From AP-15 sp963775875 (GTDB lineage Bacteria; Pseudomonadota; Alphaproteobacteria; ATCC43930; CGMCC-115725): DNA of 64,000 bases. Shown here in pieces: positions 46,034 through 53,089 of the stretch (its first letter is position 1; each line of letters opens with the position of its first letter). The notes under the pieces were generated by a model. That model saw only the letters and a program-made list of their open reading frames with translations. It was not told the DNA's origin and ran no database searches. The translations under genes were made by a program, and so were the position numbers. The stretch is from positions 124,001 through 188,000 of the forward strand of contig CAVZKP010000022.1 in NCBI GenBank assembly GCA_963775875.1. The letters are read 5' to 3'.

Positions 46034-46197
46034 CCGCCCGATAACGGTCGATGGGCGGTTTGCCGCGTGTCCCGATTTGATCCGGCCGCTCGCCGATCGG
46101 CAACTCGGCGCCCGCCATGAGGAGAAACCGCGATGCTGCCGCGTCAGGAAAACCGGGTTCCGACCAGAATCGAACCGGGAACGGCGATGGTCGGCAG

Positions 46198-46670
46198 ATG
46201 AGCGGCGGCACCGCGCAGCCGCCGGTCAGCCGGCGCCGGCAAATTCGCCTGACCGCCGAGGAGCAGGCGGCGTTTCTGCGCGACAATCCGAAATGCGCTC
46301 TGGCCACGATCGACCCGGACGGCTTTCCCCATGTCGTGGCGATGGGGTTTTATGTCGAAGACGGCGCCTTCTTGATGACCTCCTACGCCAAGGCGCAAAA
46401 GGTGCTGAACATCCGCCGCAACCCGAAGGTCGGGCTGATGGTCGAGACCGGCGCCAGCTATGCCGAGCTGCGCGGCGTCATGGTCCGCGGCGTCTGCGAG
46501 ATCATCGAAGACGTCGACACGGTGCGCGCGGTCATGAACCACCGCCGCAGCCCAGCCCCGAAAGCGGCCGCCGCGGCTCGCTCGATAGCGCCGCCAAGCG
46601 CGTCGTCCTCAAAATAACCCCGCACAAAACCTCCAGCTGGGACCACCGCAAACTCGGCGGCGTATACTGA
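46198..46670 (+). CDS. PPOX-type (pyridoxamine 5'-phosphate oxidase-like) flavin protein, with a frameshift
   Basis: From the ATG at 46198 the protein reads RRRQIRLTAEEQAAFLRDN, then CALATIDPDGFPHVVAMGFYVEDGAFLMTSYAKAQKVLNIRRNPKVGLMVE, the split-barrel FMN/F420-binding core. In the written frame it ends at 46617 in a low-complexity tail. Restoring one C in the run near 46550-46553 gives a smooth join into SAAKRVVLKITPHKTSSWD and a C-terminus ending GGVY at 46670, as in the family. The likely cofactor is FMN or F420; the reaction is unknown. Confidence 0.78.
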
Positions 46671-46887
46671 CGCCCCCTCGCCATTCCCGCGAAAGCGAAG
46701 GATCCTCAACCGGTCTACCGCCCGCGGCCCCGTCGATCATCGACATCTCGCAACCACGTCTATATCGCCCAAGCCACCAAATTCGATATCCGCGAACCGG
46801 AGGATTTGGTTTTGACTTTAGAAAATCTGTCACAATGGCGCTTATGCGGCTTTGACAGCGCGCCGGCGAGAGGCCGAGCTACTACAT
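46671..46887. other. Noncoding gap of about 220 bp
   Basis: Holds the 3' ends of a plus-strand gene and a minus-strand gene. A short minus open frame (46609-46833) has no similarity. Bases 46780-46860 are more AT-rich, consistent with the change to the accessory island on its right. Confidence 0.35.
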
Positions 46888-47517
46888 TCAGCAATCGTCA
46901 TCGTCTCGCCAGGACTCCCAGCCCTCCTTGACCAAGAGCCACACGATTGCAAGCGAGCTTACGGCATCGATCCACCATGCGCCGAACAACAGTTGCGCCA
47001 AAAGGCCGATCACGACGACCAACGACAGCCAACCGCAGGTGATGCTCTCAATCGCGTCGGCGCGCAGCGCGCGACTGCCAAGGGTCTCGGCGACGCGCAA
47101 TTTTCGGCGCGAGAGAAGCCACATGATCGGAATGGCCGCGAGGCTCACGAATAGGCCCGGCCATGAGAAATCTTGCCCTCGGCGTGTCCAAAGACTCCAT
47201 CCTGCCGCCGAGACAACATAGGCCGCGAGCGCAAACAGCAGAGCACCGCCGATGCGGCTTGCCATGTGTTCTGCCGCCTCCGCAAACGACTGTCCGTCCC
47301 GCTGCTCGACGGCAAGCCGCCAGATCAGCACGCCTGCCGAGATTAGCTCGATAACGCTATCAATGCCGAAGGCGAGCAGCGTAACCGAACGCGCGGCGAT
47401 CCCGGAGCCAATCGCCACGGCCGCTTCGATGACCATCCACCCGATGGTGAAATATTCGAGGCGGAAAGCCTCTCGAACGAGTGCGGCACGGCTCTCAATC
47501 GCGACCTTATCTGTCAA
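46888..47517 (-). CDS. Cation diffusion facilitator-like membrane protein, short form
   Basis: The start is taken as the TTG at 47517, preceded by AAAGGG, since upstream in-frame codons lie inside the cytochrome gene. The 209 residues form six membrane segments: EYFTIGWMVIEAAVAIGSGIAARSVTLLAFGIDSVIE with the typical F/G-x-D-S-x-x-E cation-site motif, and later ALRADAIESITCGWLSLVVVIGLL with a second A-D-x-x-E motif. The usual cytoplasmic C-terminal dimer domain is missing. CDF proteins export divalent metals; here it is 19 bp after the Met-rich cytochrome gene. Confidence 0.75.
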   Translation of the reverse strand: MTDKVAIESRAALVREAFRLEYFTIGWMVIEAAVAIGSGIAARSVTLLAFGIDSVIELISAGVLIWRLAVEQRDGQSFAEAAEHMASRIGGALLFALAAYVVSAAGWSLWTRRGQDFSWPGLFVSLAAIPIMWLLSRRKLRVAETLGSRALRADAIESITCGWLSLVVVIGLLAQLLFGAWWIDAVSSLAIVWLLVKEGWESWRDDDDC

Positions 47518-47536
47518 TTTCGGCCCTTTATTTTTG

Positions 47537-48169
47537 TTATTTCTTGGAAGTTGTCTGCGGCAACCGGGCCTGTATGTAGGCGACGACTGCCCAAATCTCG
47601 TCTTTGGACAGAGTATCTTTGAATGCGGGCATCGCACTCCCAAACTGCGCGCCGCCCTCAGCGACGGTCCAGTACATGAACGGATCCCACTGAACCATTG
47701 GCATTTGCGAAAGAAATGCGAGATTGGCAGGCGGCGGCGAGAGAGTTCGGCCCACTGGCCCGTCGCCTAAGCCGGTCGTTCCGTGGCAGGAGGCGCAGTT
47801 TTTCTCGTATACCGCAGCACCTCGTTCGACCGTCTCGCGGGTTCTCGGCAGCGGGTTGCTCATCGAATTGTAAGGTGCTGGAATCCCCGACATCATGGAG
47901 AAGCGCATTCGCGGCATGCTGCCGTTTCCAGACCCCATCATTCTCTGTCCCCCCTGTCCCATCATTCCCTGTCCTCCCTGTCCCATCATCCCGCGTCCCA
48001 TCATCCCGCGCCCCATCATCCCCGGCCCCATCGGCGACCACGGACTGACGCCGCAGCAGCCGCTCCATGGCACAGGTGCTGTTTGCTGCTGCGCCACGAC
48101 CGAAGCAGCGGCAGCTATTCCGCTGACAATTGCAGCGAAAACTGCTGCGCCGACGGTGATTTTGCTCAT
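47537..48169 (-). CDS. Met-rich c-type cytochrome
   Basis: 210 residues from the ATG at 48169 (AAGGA upstream). A signal peptide (ITVGAAVFAAIVSGIAAAASVVA) is followed by a low-complexity section of about eight MMG/GRGMMGQGG-type repeats at residues 45-80. Then comes a heme-binding domain with ENCASCHGTTGLGDGPVG and the axial Met in a later MPAF. The repeats resemble copper- or silver-binding Met motifs. A role in metal oxidation or respiration with the adjacent CDF and ArsR genes is inferred. An FNR-type box lies upstream. Confidence 0.8.
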   Translation of the reverse strand: MSKITVGAAVFAAIVSGIAAAASVVAQQQTAPVPWSGCCGVSPWSPMGPGMMGRGMMGRGMMGQGGQGMMGQGGQRMMGSGNGSMPRMRFSMMSGIPAPYNSMSNPLPRTRETVERGAAVYEKNCASCHGTTGLGDGPVGRTLSPPPANLAFLSQMPMVQWDPFMYWTVAEGGAQFGSAMPAFKDTLSKDEIWAVVAYIQARLPQTTSKK

Positions 48170-48189
48170 TGGCAGTTCCTTCGCAGCTA

Positions 48190-48201
48190 ACATACGTATG
48201 T
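48190..48201. promoter_or_regulatory. 12-bp perfect palindrome, candidate ArsR operator
   Basis: ACATACGTATGT is a perfect palindrome located just before the cytochrome start and in the gap shared with the arsR gene. ArsR/SmtB repressors bind palindromes at or near the start of such divergent pairs, so it may be the operator. The sequence alone does not prove it. Confidence 0.4.
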
Positions 48202-48228
48202 ACGTTAGCATATGCGTGCCAACAGCGG

Positions 48229-48242
48229 TTGATCCAAATCAA
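48229..48242. promoter_or_regulatory. FNR/FixK-type box
   Basis: TTGATCCAAATCAA matches the TTGAT-N4-ATCAA consensus perfectly. It is about 60 bp upstream of the cytochrome start (minus) and about 60 bp upstream of the arsR start (plus). FNR, Anr and FixK proteins use this site for oxygen-regulated transcription. A TATGCT-like -10 lies 16 bp past the box on the cytochrome side. Confidence 0.75.
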
Positions 48243-48300
48243 ACGGGGAATGCTATTTTCGGTGCGGCGGCTGGTCTTTCTTGCCGCGAGGTGTGCGCAT

Positions 48301-48651
48301 ATGAATTGGCGGGTTATTACAAAGGCGATCCCATCCGTTTTGGGCCCCGTTACCGACGAGCAGGTGGCCGAACTGGCCGAGCTGTTACGTCTGCTCGCTG
48401 AGCCGACCCGCCTACGGGTTTTGCTCGCCTGTCTCTCGCAACCGGCTTCCGTCGGAGAAATCGCAATGCGAGCGGCCCTCCCGCGTGGACTTGCCAGCCA
48501 TCATTTACGCCTGCTGCGCGCGGGCCGCTTTCTGCGCACCACGCGCAACGGCAAGCAGATCATCTATGAGCCATGCGATGATCGGGTGTTCTGCATTCTC
48601 GCCGATCTAATCAGTCACATCGTCAAGCCACCAGCCGATGACGAGGAGTAG
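48301..48651 (+). CDS. ArsR/SmtB-family transcriptional regulator
   Basis: 116 residues from the ATG at 48301; a longer upstream frame has no similarity. The winged helix is clear: ELLRLLAEPTRLRVLLACLS, then ASVGEIAMRAALPRGLASHHLRLLRAGRFLRTTRNGKQIIYEP. A Cys pair (EPCDDRVFC) after the wing could bind a metal or thiol. The N-terminal 20 residues are variable. It diverges from the cytochrome/CDF pair and probably regulates it. Confidence 0.85.
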   Translation: MNWRVITKAIPSVLGPVTDEQVAELAELLRLLAEPTRLRVLLACLSQPASVGEIAMRAALPRGLASHHLRLLRAGRFLRTTRNGKQIIYEPCDDRVFCILADLISHIVKPPADDEE

Positions 48652-48683
48652 GGTAACCGGCTTAGGTTTTTCCGGAAGACCGG

Positions 48684-48911
48684 TTATGGGGCGTTGGTAT
48701 CGCGCCACGGATTGAGAACCGGGATACGGGCCTTGGCGAAGTCGCCCGTGTCGCGCGAGACGACCGTCAGGCCGTGATAGAGCGCGTTTGCGGCGATGAT
48801 CAGATCGGGTTGTGAATAGGTGTGTCCGGCCCACGGGTCCGCGCTCCGCGCGGCCCGAGGACAAGCCTTGCGCCCGTCCTCGACCAGCAGCCGCCATTTG
48901 AGCCAGATCAA
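48684..48911 (-). pseudogene. VapC/PIN-domain toxin remnant
   Basis: Only the second half of a PIN-domain ribonuclease is left: WLKWRLLVEDGRKA, then SQPDLIIAANALYHGLTVVSRDTGDFAKA and the closing VLNPW. The first half with the DxN acidic residues is gone; the atpD gene begins just beyond. Between GRKA and GHTYSQ there are about 12 extra residues (CPRAARSADPWA) not normal in the family. No VapB antitoxin is present. It is almost certainly inactive. Confidence 0.65.
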
Positions 48912-48945
48912 TGCCGCCGGGCGAGAAATCTGCGATTATCGTTTT

Positions 48946-50385
48946 ATGTCTGGTTCAGCGCAGCAATTCGACACGGATCGGAGGCTAGGCCGCGTCGCCG
49001 CGGTGCACGGCTCGGTCGTCGACATCGCGTTCGCCGGCGGGGCGTTGCCGGCGATCAATGACGCCGTCGCGATCGAATGGGACCTCGGCCCGCCGCTGGT
49101 CGCGGAAGTGCAGCAGCATCTCGGCCCGGCAATGGTGCGGGTGGTCGCTCTGGGCAACACCGCCGGGCTGCGGCGCAGCACGCCGGTACACGCCGTTGGC
49201 GCGCCGATCCGGGCGCCGGTCGGCGACGCCGTGCTCGGCCGGCTGCTCGACGTGCTCGGCCGACCCGCCGACCGCGGCCCGGCCTTTCCCCCGGATATCG
49301 AGCGTCGACCGATCCATGCGCCGGCGCCGGCACTGGAGCGGCAGAGCGGCGCGCGCGAAATCTTTCACACCGGAATCAAGGTCATCGACCTTCTGGCGCC
49401 ACTGACCGCGGGCGGCAAGGCGGCGATGTTCGGCGGCGCCGGGGTCGGCAAGACCGTGCTGATCATGGAGCTTATCCGGACCACGGTGGAACGCCATTTC
49501 GGCATCTCGGTGTTTGCCGGCATTGGCGAGCGCTCGCGGGAAGGGCACGAGCTGTTGCTCGAGCTCGGCCAATCCGGCGTGCTCGGGCGCACCGCGCTGG
49601 TGTTCGGCCAGATGAACGAGCCGCCTGGCGCGCGCTGGCGGGCGGGTCTGACGGCGCTGGCTATCGCCGAGCATTTCCGCGACGCGGCCCATGAGAACGT
49701 GCTGTTGCTGATCGACAACGTCTACCGCCTGGTCCAGGCGGGCGGCGAGATTTCGGGGTTGCTCGGCCGGCTGCCGTCGCGCGTCGGCTATCAGCCGACG
49801 CTCGCCAGCGAGATCGCCGAGTTCGAAGAGCGCATCGCTTCGGTCGCCGGGGCCGCCATCACCTCGATCCAGGCGGTCTATGTTCCGGCCGACGATTTCA
49901 CCGACCCGGCCGTCGCCGAGATCTTCAGCCATCTCGATTCCTCGATCGTGCTGTCGCGCCGCATGGCCAGCGAAGGCATGTACCCCGCGATCGATCCGCT
50001 CGCCTCGACCTCGAGCCTGCTCGACCCGAGATTGGTCGGCCAAGCGCATTATCGAACCGCCCAGGATGTGCGCAAGGCGATCGCCCATTACCGCGAGCTG
50101 CAGGAGATCATCGCGCTGCTCGGCATCGAAGAGCTGAGTGCTGCCGATCGCACCGCGGTCAAGCGCGCCCGGCTGTTGATGCGCTTTCTGACGCAGCCCT
50201 TCATGGTGACCGTCGCCTTCACCGGCAAGCCCGGCCGGACCGTCGAACTCGACGCTACCCTCTGCGGCTGCCAGGCGATACTCGACGGCGAGGCCGACGA
50301 CTGGGCAGAGGGTTCGCTCTACATGGTCGGCGATTTGGCTGAGGCGCGGCAACGCGAGGCGGCGGCAGGGACGGGCGCGCCGTGA
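48946..50385 (+). CDS. atpD: N-type ATPase beta subunit
   Basis: 479 residues from the ATG at 48946. It is a catalytic F1 beta subunit: P-loop GGAGVGKTVLIMEL at residues 163-176, SVFAGIGERSREGHELL, and LLIDNVYRLVQAGGEISGLLGRLPSRVGYQPTL. The usual DNIFRFTQAG appears as DNVYRLVQAG, typical of the N-type branch. The stop overlaps atpC by 4 bp. It starts the operon order beta-epsilon-Q-R-a-c-b-alpha-gamma, which marks N-ATPases. The start codon has only a weak ribosome site. Confidence 0.92.
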   Translation: MSGSAQQFDTDRRLGRVAAVHGSVVDIAFAGGALPAINDAVAIEWDLGPPLVAEVQQHLGPAMVRVVALGNTAGLRRSTPVHAVGAPIRAPVGDAVLGRLLDVLGRPADRGPAFPPDIERRPIHAPAPALERQSGAREIFHTGIKVIDLLAPLTAGGKAAMFGGAGVGKTVLIMELIRTTVERHFGISVFAGIGERSREGHELLLELGQSGVLGRTALVFGQMNEPPGARWRAGLTALAIAEHFRDAAHENVLLLIDNVYRLVQAGGEISGLLGRLPSRVGYQPTLASEIAEFEERIASVAGAAITSIQAVYVPADDFTDPAVAEIFSHLDSSIVLSRRMASEGMYPAIDPLASTSSLLDPRLVGQAHYRTAQDVRKAIAHYRELQEIIALLGIEELSAADRTAVKRARLLMRFLTQPFMVTVAFTGKPGRTVELDATLCGCQAILDGEADDWAEGSLYMVGDLAEARQREAAAGTGAP

Positions 50386-50834
50386 GACTGACCGTCACCA
50401 CCCCGCTCGATATCGTCGTCGACGCCGCCGATGTCGTCCATCTCAGGGCAGAGGACGAAACCGGCGCATTCGGCATTTTGTCCGGCCACGCCGATTTTCT
50501 GACGGCGCTCGCCGTGTCGGTGGCGAGCTGGCGCGACGATCAGGGCGCCGAGCACCATCTCGCGATCCGGGGCGGGATGCTCACAGTGCGCGATGGCAAC
50601 GCTGTTGCAATCGCGACACCTGAGGCCGTCCCCAGCGACGATCTGCACCATCTCGAATCCGAGGTGCTTGCCAGATTTCGGCGCCAGCTCGCCGAGGAGC
50701 AGGCCGCCCGCACCGATGCCCAACGCCTGTACCTCGCGGCGATTGGCCAGATCGTCCGCCTGCTTCGCGGCGAAAGCCGGCCGGCAATGCCTGCCCCGTC
50801 CGTGGCAGGACGCAATGACGGGCTGGGCTCGTGA
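50382..50834 (+). CDS. atpC: N-type ATPase epsilon subunit
   Basis: 150 residues beginning at a GTG that overlaps the end of atpD. The epsilon beta-sandwich is visible in LDIVVDAADVVHLRAEDETGAFGILSGHADFLTAL and GGMLTVRDGNAVAIATPEAV. The C-terminal helical part (SEVLARFRRQLAEEQAARTDAQRL) replaces the DALRRAQ-type helices. The rotor subunit couples gamma and the c-ring. It stands second in the operon, typical of N-ATPases. Confidence 0.85.
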   Translation: MRLTVTTPLDIVVDAADVVHLRAEDETGAFGILSGHADFLTALAVSVASWRDDQGAEHHLAIRGGMLTVRDGNAVAIATPEAVPSDDLHHLESEVLARFRRQLAEEQAARTDAQRLYLAAIGQIVRLLRGESRPAMPAPSVAGRNDGLGS

Positions 50835-51127
50835 TGTCGCCTGCCGAGGAGCGGCCGGACCACCCCGAGCAGCTCGACGAGGCGGTCAGGCTGCGGCGCG
50901 AACGGCGCGAGCGCTGGCGGCATGAAGGCGAGCGGTCTATCGGGCAAAACCTGGCGATGATCGGGGCGCTCGGCTGGACCATTGTCACGCCGACGGTGAT
51001 CGGCATCTTCGCCGGCCGCTGGCTCGATGGCGCATTCGGGTCGGGGATTTTCTGGACATTGGGGCTGCTCGTCGTCGGCCTCGCCCTCGGCTGTAGCTTG
51101 GGGTGGAAGCGGATGCATCGGGAATGA
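50831..51127 (+). CDS. atpQ: N-type ATPase accessory protein AtpQ (AtpI-like)
   Basis: 98 residues with two membrane segments (MIGALGWTIVTPTVIGIFAGRWLDG and FWTLGLLVVGLALGCSLGWKRM) after a charged N-terminus. The G-x-x-x-G-x-x-L-D motif of AtpI-like assembly proteins is present. The start is either the GTG at 50831 or the ATG at 50834, both overlapping the atpC stop. AtpQ is specific to the N-ATPase operon. Confidence 0.82.
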   Translation: MMSPAEERPDHPEQLDEAVRLRRERRERWRHEGERSIGQNLAMIGALGWTIVTPTVIGIFAGRWLDGAFGSGIFWTLGLLVVGLALGCSLGWKRMHRE

Positions 51128-51408
51128 CCGGCCTCTCGCTCGCCGCCGCCGTCGCGATCGGCTCGGGCGCGGCCGCCGCCGGGCTGCTTCTCGGCTGCGT
51201 GCAGTTTGCTGCACTGCGGCGCACGGTGGAGCTTTACCGCGCCGGGCGCTATCTGGCGCCGTCGGCGCTCACGCTCAGCCGCCTGGCCGGGGCAATCGTG
51301 TTCTTCGGTCTTGCCGCGCGGCTTGGCGCGCTTCCGCTGTTGTCGGCCTTTCTTGGCTTTCTGCTGGCCCGCAGGCTGGCGTTGCGCGCGGCGCGGAGGC
51401 CCGCCTGA
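51124..51408 (+). CDS. atpR: N-type ATPase subunit AtpR
   Basis: 94 residues from the ATG at 51124, which overlaps the atpQ stop. There are three hydrophobic segments, the first GLSLAAAVAIGSGAAAAGLLLG, the second LAGAIVFFGLAARLGALPLLSAFLGFLLARR. AtpR is a small membrane protein found only in N-ATPase operons, whose role is thought to be in assembly or specificity. Its basic C-terminus overlaps the start of atpB by one base. Confidence 0.78.
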   Translation: MTGLSLAAAVAIGSGAAAAGLLLGCVQFAALRRTVELYRAGRYLAPSALTLSRLAGAIVFFGLAARLGALPLLSAFLGFLLARRLALRAARRPA

Positions 51409-52079
51409 TGGCCGCGTCGCCGCTCGCCAGCGTCGTGCTTTTCCATCTCGGCCCGCTCGCCATTACCCGGCCGGTGGTGACGACCTGGGGAATCATGGCG
51501 GCATTAGCCTTGGCCTCGCGGCTGGCGACGGGGCGCCTCGATCTGCGTCCCGAACGGCGCCAGACGGGGTTGGAGCTGGTCGTCACCGGCATCCTGGCGC
51601 AGATCGAAGAGGTGATCCGCAGGGACCCGCGGCCGTTTCTGCCGTTGCTCGGCACGCTCTTCATCTTTCTCGTCGCCGCCAATCTCTCAGGGGTATTGCC
51701 GGGGGTCGAGGCCCCCACCGGCAAAATCGAGACCCCGGCCGCCTTGGCGCTGATCGTCTTTGTCGCGGTGCATTACTTCGGCGTTCGCGCCCGCGGACCG
51801 CTCGGCTACCTCGCGAGTTTCGCCAGGCCGAAGCTGATCATGCTGCCGCTCAACATCGTCTCCGAAGTGACCCGCACCTTCTCGCTGATGGTCCGCCTCT
51901 TCGGCAATGTGATGAGCGGGGAGTTCGTCATCGCGCTGATCGTCGGGCTGGCCGGATTGTTCGTGCCAATCCCGCTGATGGCCCTCGAAATTCTGGTGGG
52001 GCTGGTGCAGGCCTACATCTTCACCGTTCTCGCCACCGTCTTCATCGGCGCCGCGGTCGACACCATCGCGCCGGGTTGA
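51408..52079 (+). CDS. atpB: N-type ATPase a subunit
   Basis: 223 residues from the ATG at 51408. There are five membrane segments. The ion-channel Arg is in TRTFSLMVRLFGNVMSGEF, and GLVQAYIFTVLATVFIGAAVD forms the last helix. It provides the two half-channels that let ions reach the c-ring. A shorter and simpler N-terminus than in the housekeeping a subunit is normal for this class. Confidence 0.88.
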   Translation: MAASPLASVVLFHLGPLAITRPVVTTWGIMAALALASRLATGRLDLRPERRQTGLELVVTGILAQIEEVIRRDPRPFLPLLGTLFIFLVAANLSGVLPGVEAPTGKIETPAALALIVFVAVHYFGVRARGPLGYLASFARPKLIMLPLNIVSEVTRTFSLMVRLFGNVMSGEFVIALIVGLAGLFVPIPLMALEILVGLVQAYIFTVLATVFIGAAVDTIAPG

Positions 52080-52088
52080 GGAGAAATC

Positions 52089-52331
52089 ATGGATCTCAAG
52101 CTGATCAGCATCCTCGCCGCGGCACTCGCCATTTCGGTCGGGTCGATCGGCCCGGCGCTGGCCGAGGGCCGTTCGGTCGCCGCGGCGATGGACGCGATCG
52201 CCCGACAGCCGGAGGCGGCCGGGACGATCTCGCGCACGCTGTTCGTCGGCCTGGCGATGATCGAGACGATGGCGATCTACTGCCTCGTCATTGCCCTGCT
52301 GCTGCTCTTTGCCAATCCTTATGCCAAGTGA
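52089..52331 (+). CDS. atpE: N-type ATPase c subunit (rotor ring)
   Basis: 80 residues making a two-helix hairpin: SILAAALAISVGSIGPALAEGRS and MIETMAIYCLVIALLLLFAN. Carboxylates lie in both helices, E26 and E59, as in N-type rings. Of the known Na+-binding positions after the main Glu (Ser-Thr), this protein has T60 and M61, so one hydroxyl ligand is missing. The coupling ion (Na+ or H+) is therefore uncertain. Good ribosome site (GAGGAGAAATC). Confidence 0.9.
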   Translation: MDLKLISILAAALAISVGSIGPALAEGRSVAAAMDAIARQPEAAGTISRTLFVGLAMIETMAIYCLVIALLLLFANPYAK

Positions 52332-53089
52332 AAGTGCATTTCGACTGGTCCACTTTCGCGCTGCAGACAGTCAACTTCGCGATCCTGGTCTGGCTGCTGC
52401 ATCGGTTCCTTTACCGCCCGGTATTGCGGCTGATCGATGCACGCCGCGCCGAGATCGACAAGCAGTACGCCGACGCGCGCGGCGCCGAGGCTGAGGCGAA
52501 AGACCAGCTTGCCGCCATCGCGGCCGAACGGGCAGGGATTGCCGCCGAGCGAGCGACGGCTCTGGCCCAGGCGGCCGCTCAGGCAGAAGAAACGGCAGCA
52601 GCGCGGCGCGCTCAGGCGGAACGCGAAGCAGCGGCCCTTCTCGACGATGCGCGCAAGACCCTTGCCGCCGAGCGTCGCCAGGCGCTGGCCGAGGCAAGAC
52701 GGGCCGCGCTCGATCTCGGAGCGGACATCGCCGGAAAGCTATTGGCCGAATTGCCGATGAAGCGGTGCGGCGAGGCCTGGCTCGGGCGCGTCGAGAAGCA
52801 TCTGGCGGCACTGCCGCAGACCGAAAGAGACGCCCTCGCACGGCAGCTGACCGATGGCGCCGAGCTCAAAGTCGTGACCGCAGCCCCGCTGCCTCCCGAA
52901 ACTGCCGAGGTCTGGCGTGACCGGCTCCGACGAATTCTGGGCGACCAAATCACTGTCTCGTTCGGGATCGATCACCGCCTCGGTGCCGGCGCCGAGCTGC
53001 AATTCCCGGATGCGATACTTCGCTTCTCGTGGCAGAGCGCGCTCGCGGCGATGCGTGCGGAGATTGGCGACGATGCCGACGCTCGCTGA
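52328..53089 (+). CDS. atpF: N-type ATPase b subunit
   Basis: 253 residues from a GTG at 52328 (or 52334), overlapping the atpE stop. One membrane segment (ALQTVNFAILVWLLHRFLYRPVLR) is followed by a long charged helix rich in Ala/Glu/Arg, RRAEIDKQYADARGAEAEAK onward, then a C-terminal part (DRLRRILGDQITVSFGIDHRLGAG) that resembles a delta-subunit-like region. N-ATPases lack a separate delta, and the longer b subunit is thought to replace it. Confidence 0.85.
   Translation: MKVHFDWSTFALQTVNFAILVWLLHRFLYRPVLRLIDARRAEIDKQYADARGAEAEAKDQLAAIAAERAGIAAERATALAQAAAQAEETAAARRAQAEREAAALLDDARKTLAAERRQALAEARRAALDLGADIAGKLLAELPMKRCGEAWLGRVEKHLAALPQTERDALARQLTDGAELKVVTAAPLPPETAEVWRDRLRRILGDQITVSFGIDHRLGAGAELQFPDAILRFSWQSALAAMRAEIGDDADAR

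Noticed and set aside
46609..46833. Small minus-strand frame of 74 codons
   Set aside because: No ribosome site or similarity, and it overlaps the PPOX C-terminus.
47895..48045. Plus-strand Pro/Cys/Ile-rich repeats
   Set aside because: They are the complement of the Met-rich repeats of the cytochrome gene.
48985..50352. 455-codon minus-strand frame
   Set aside because: Antisense to atpD with shadow composition.
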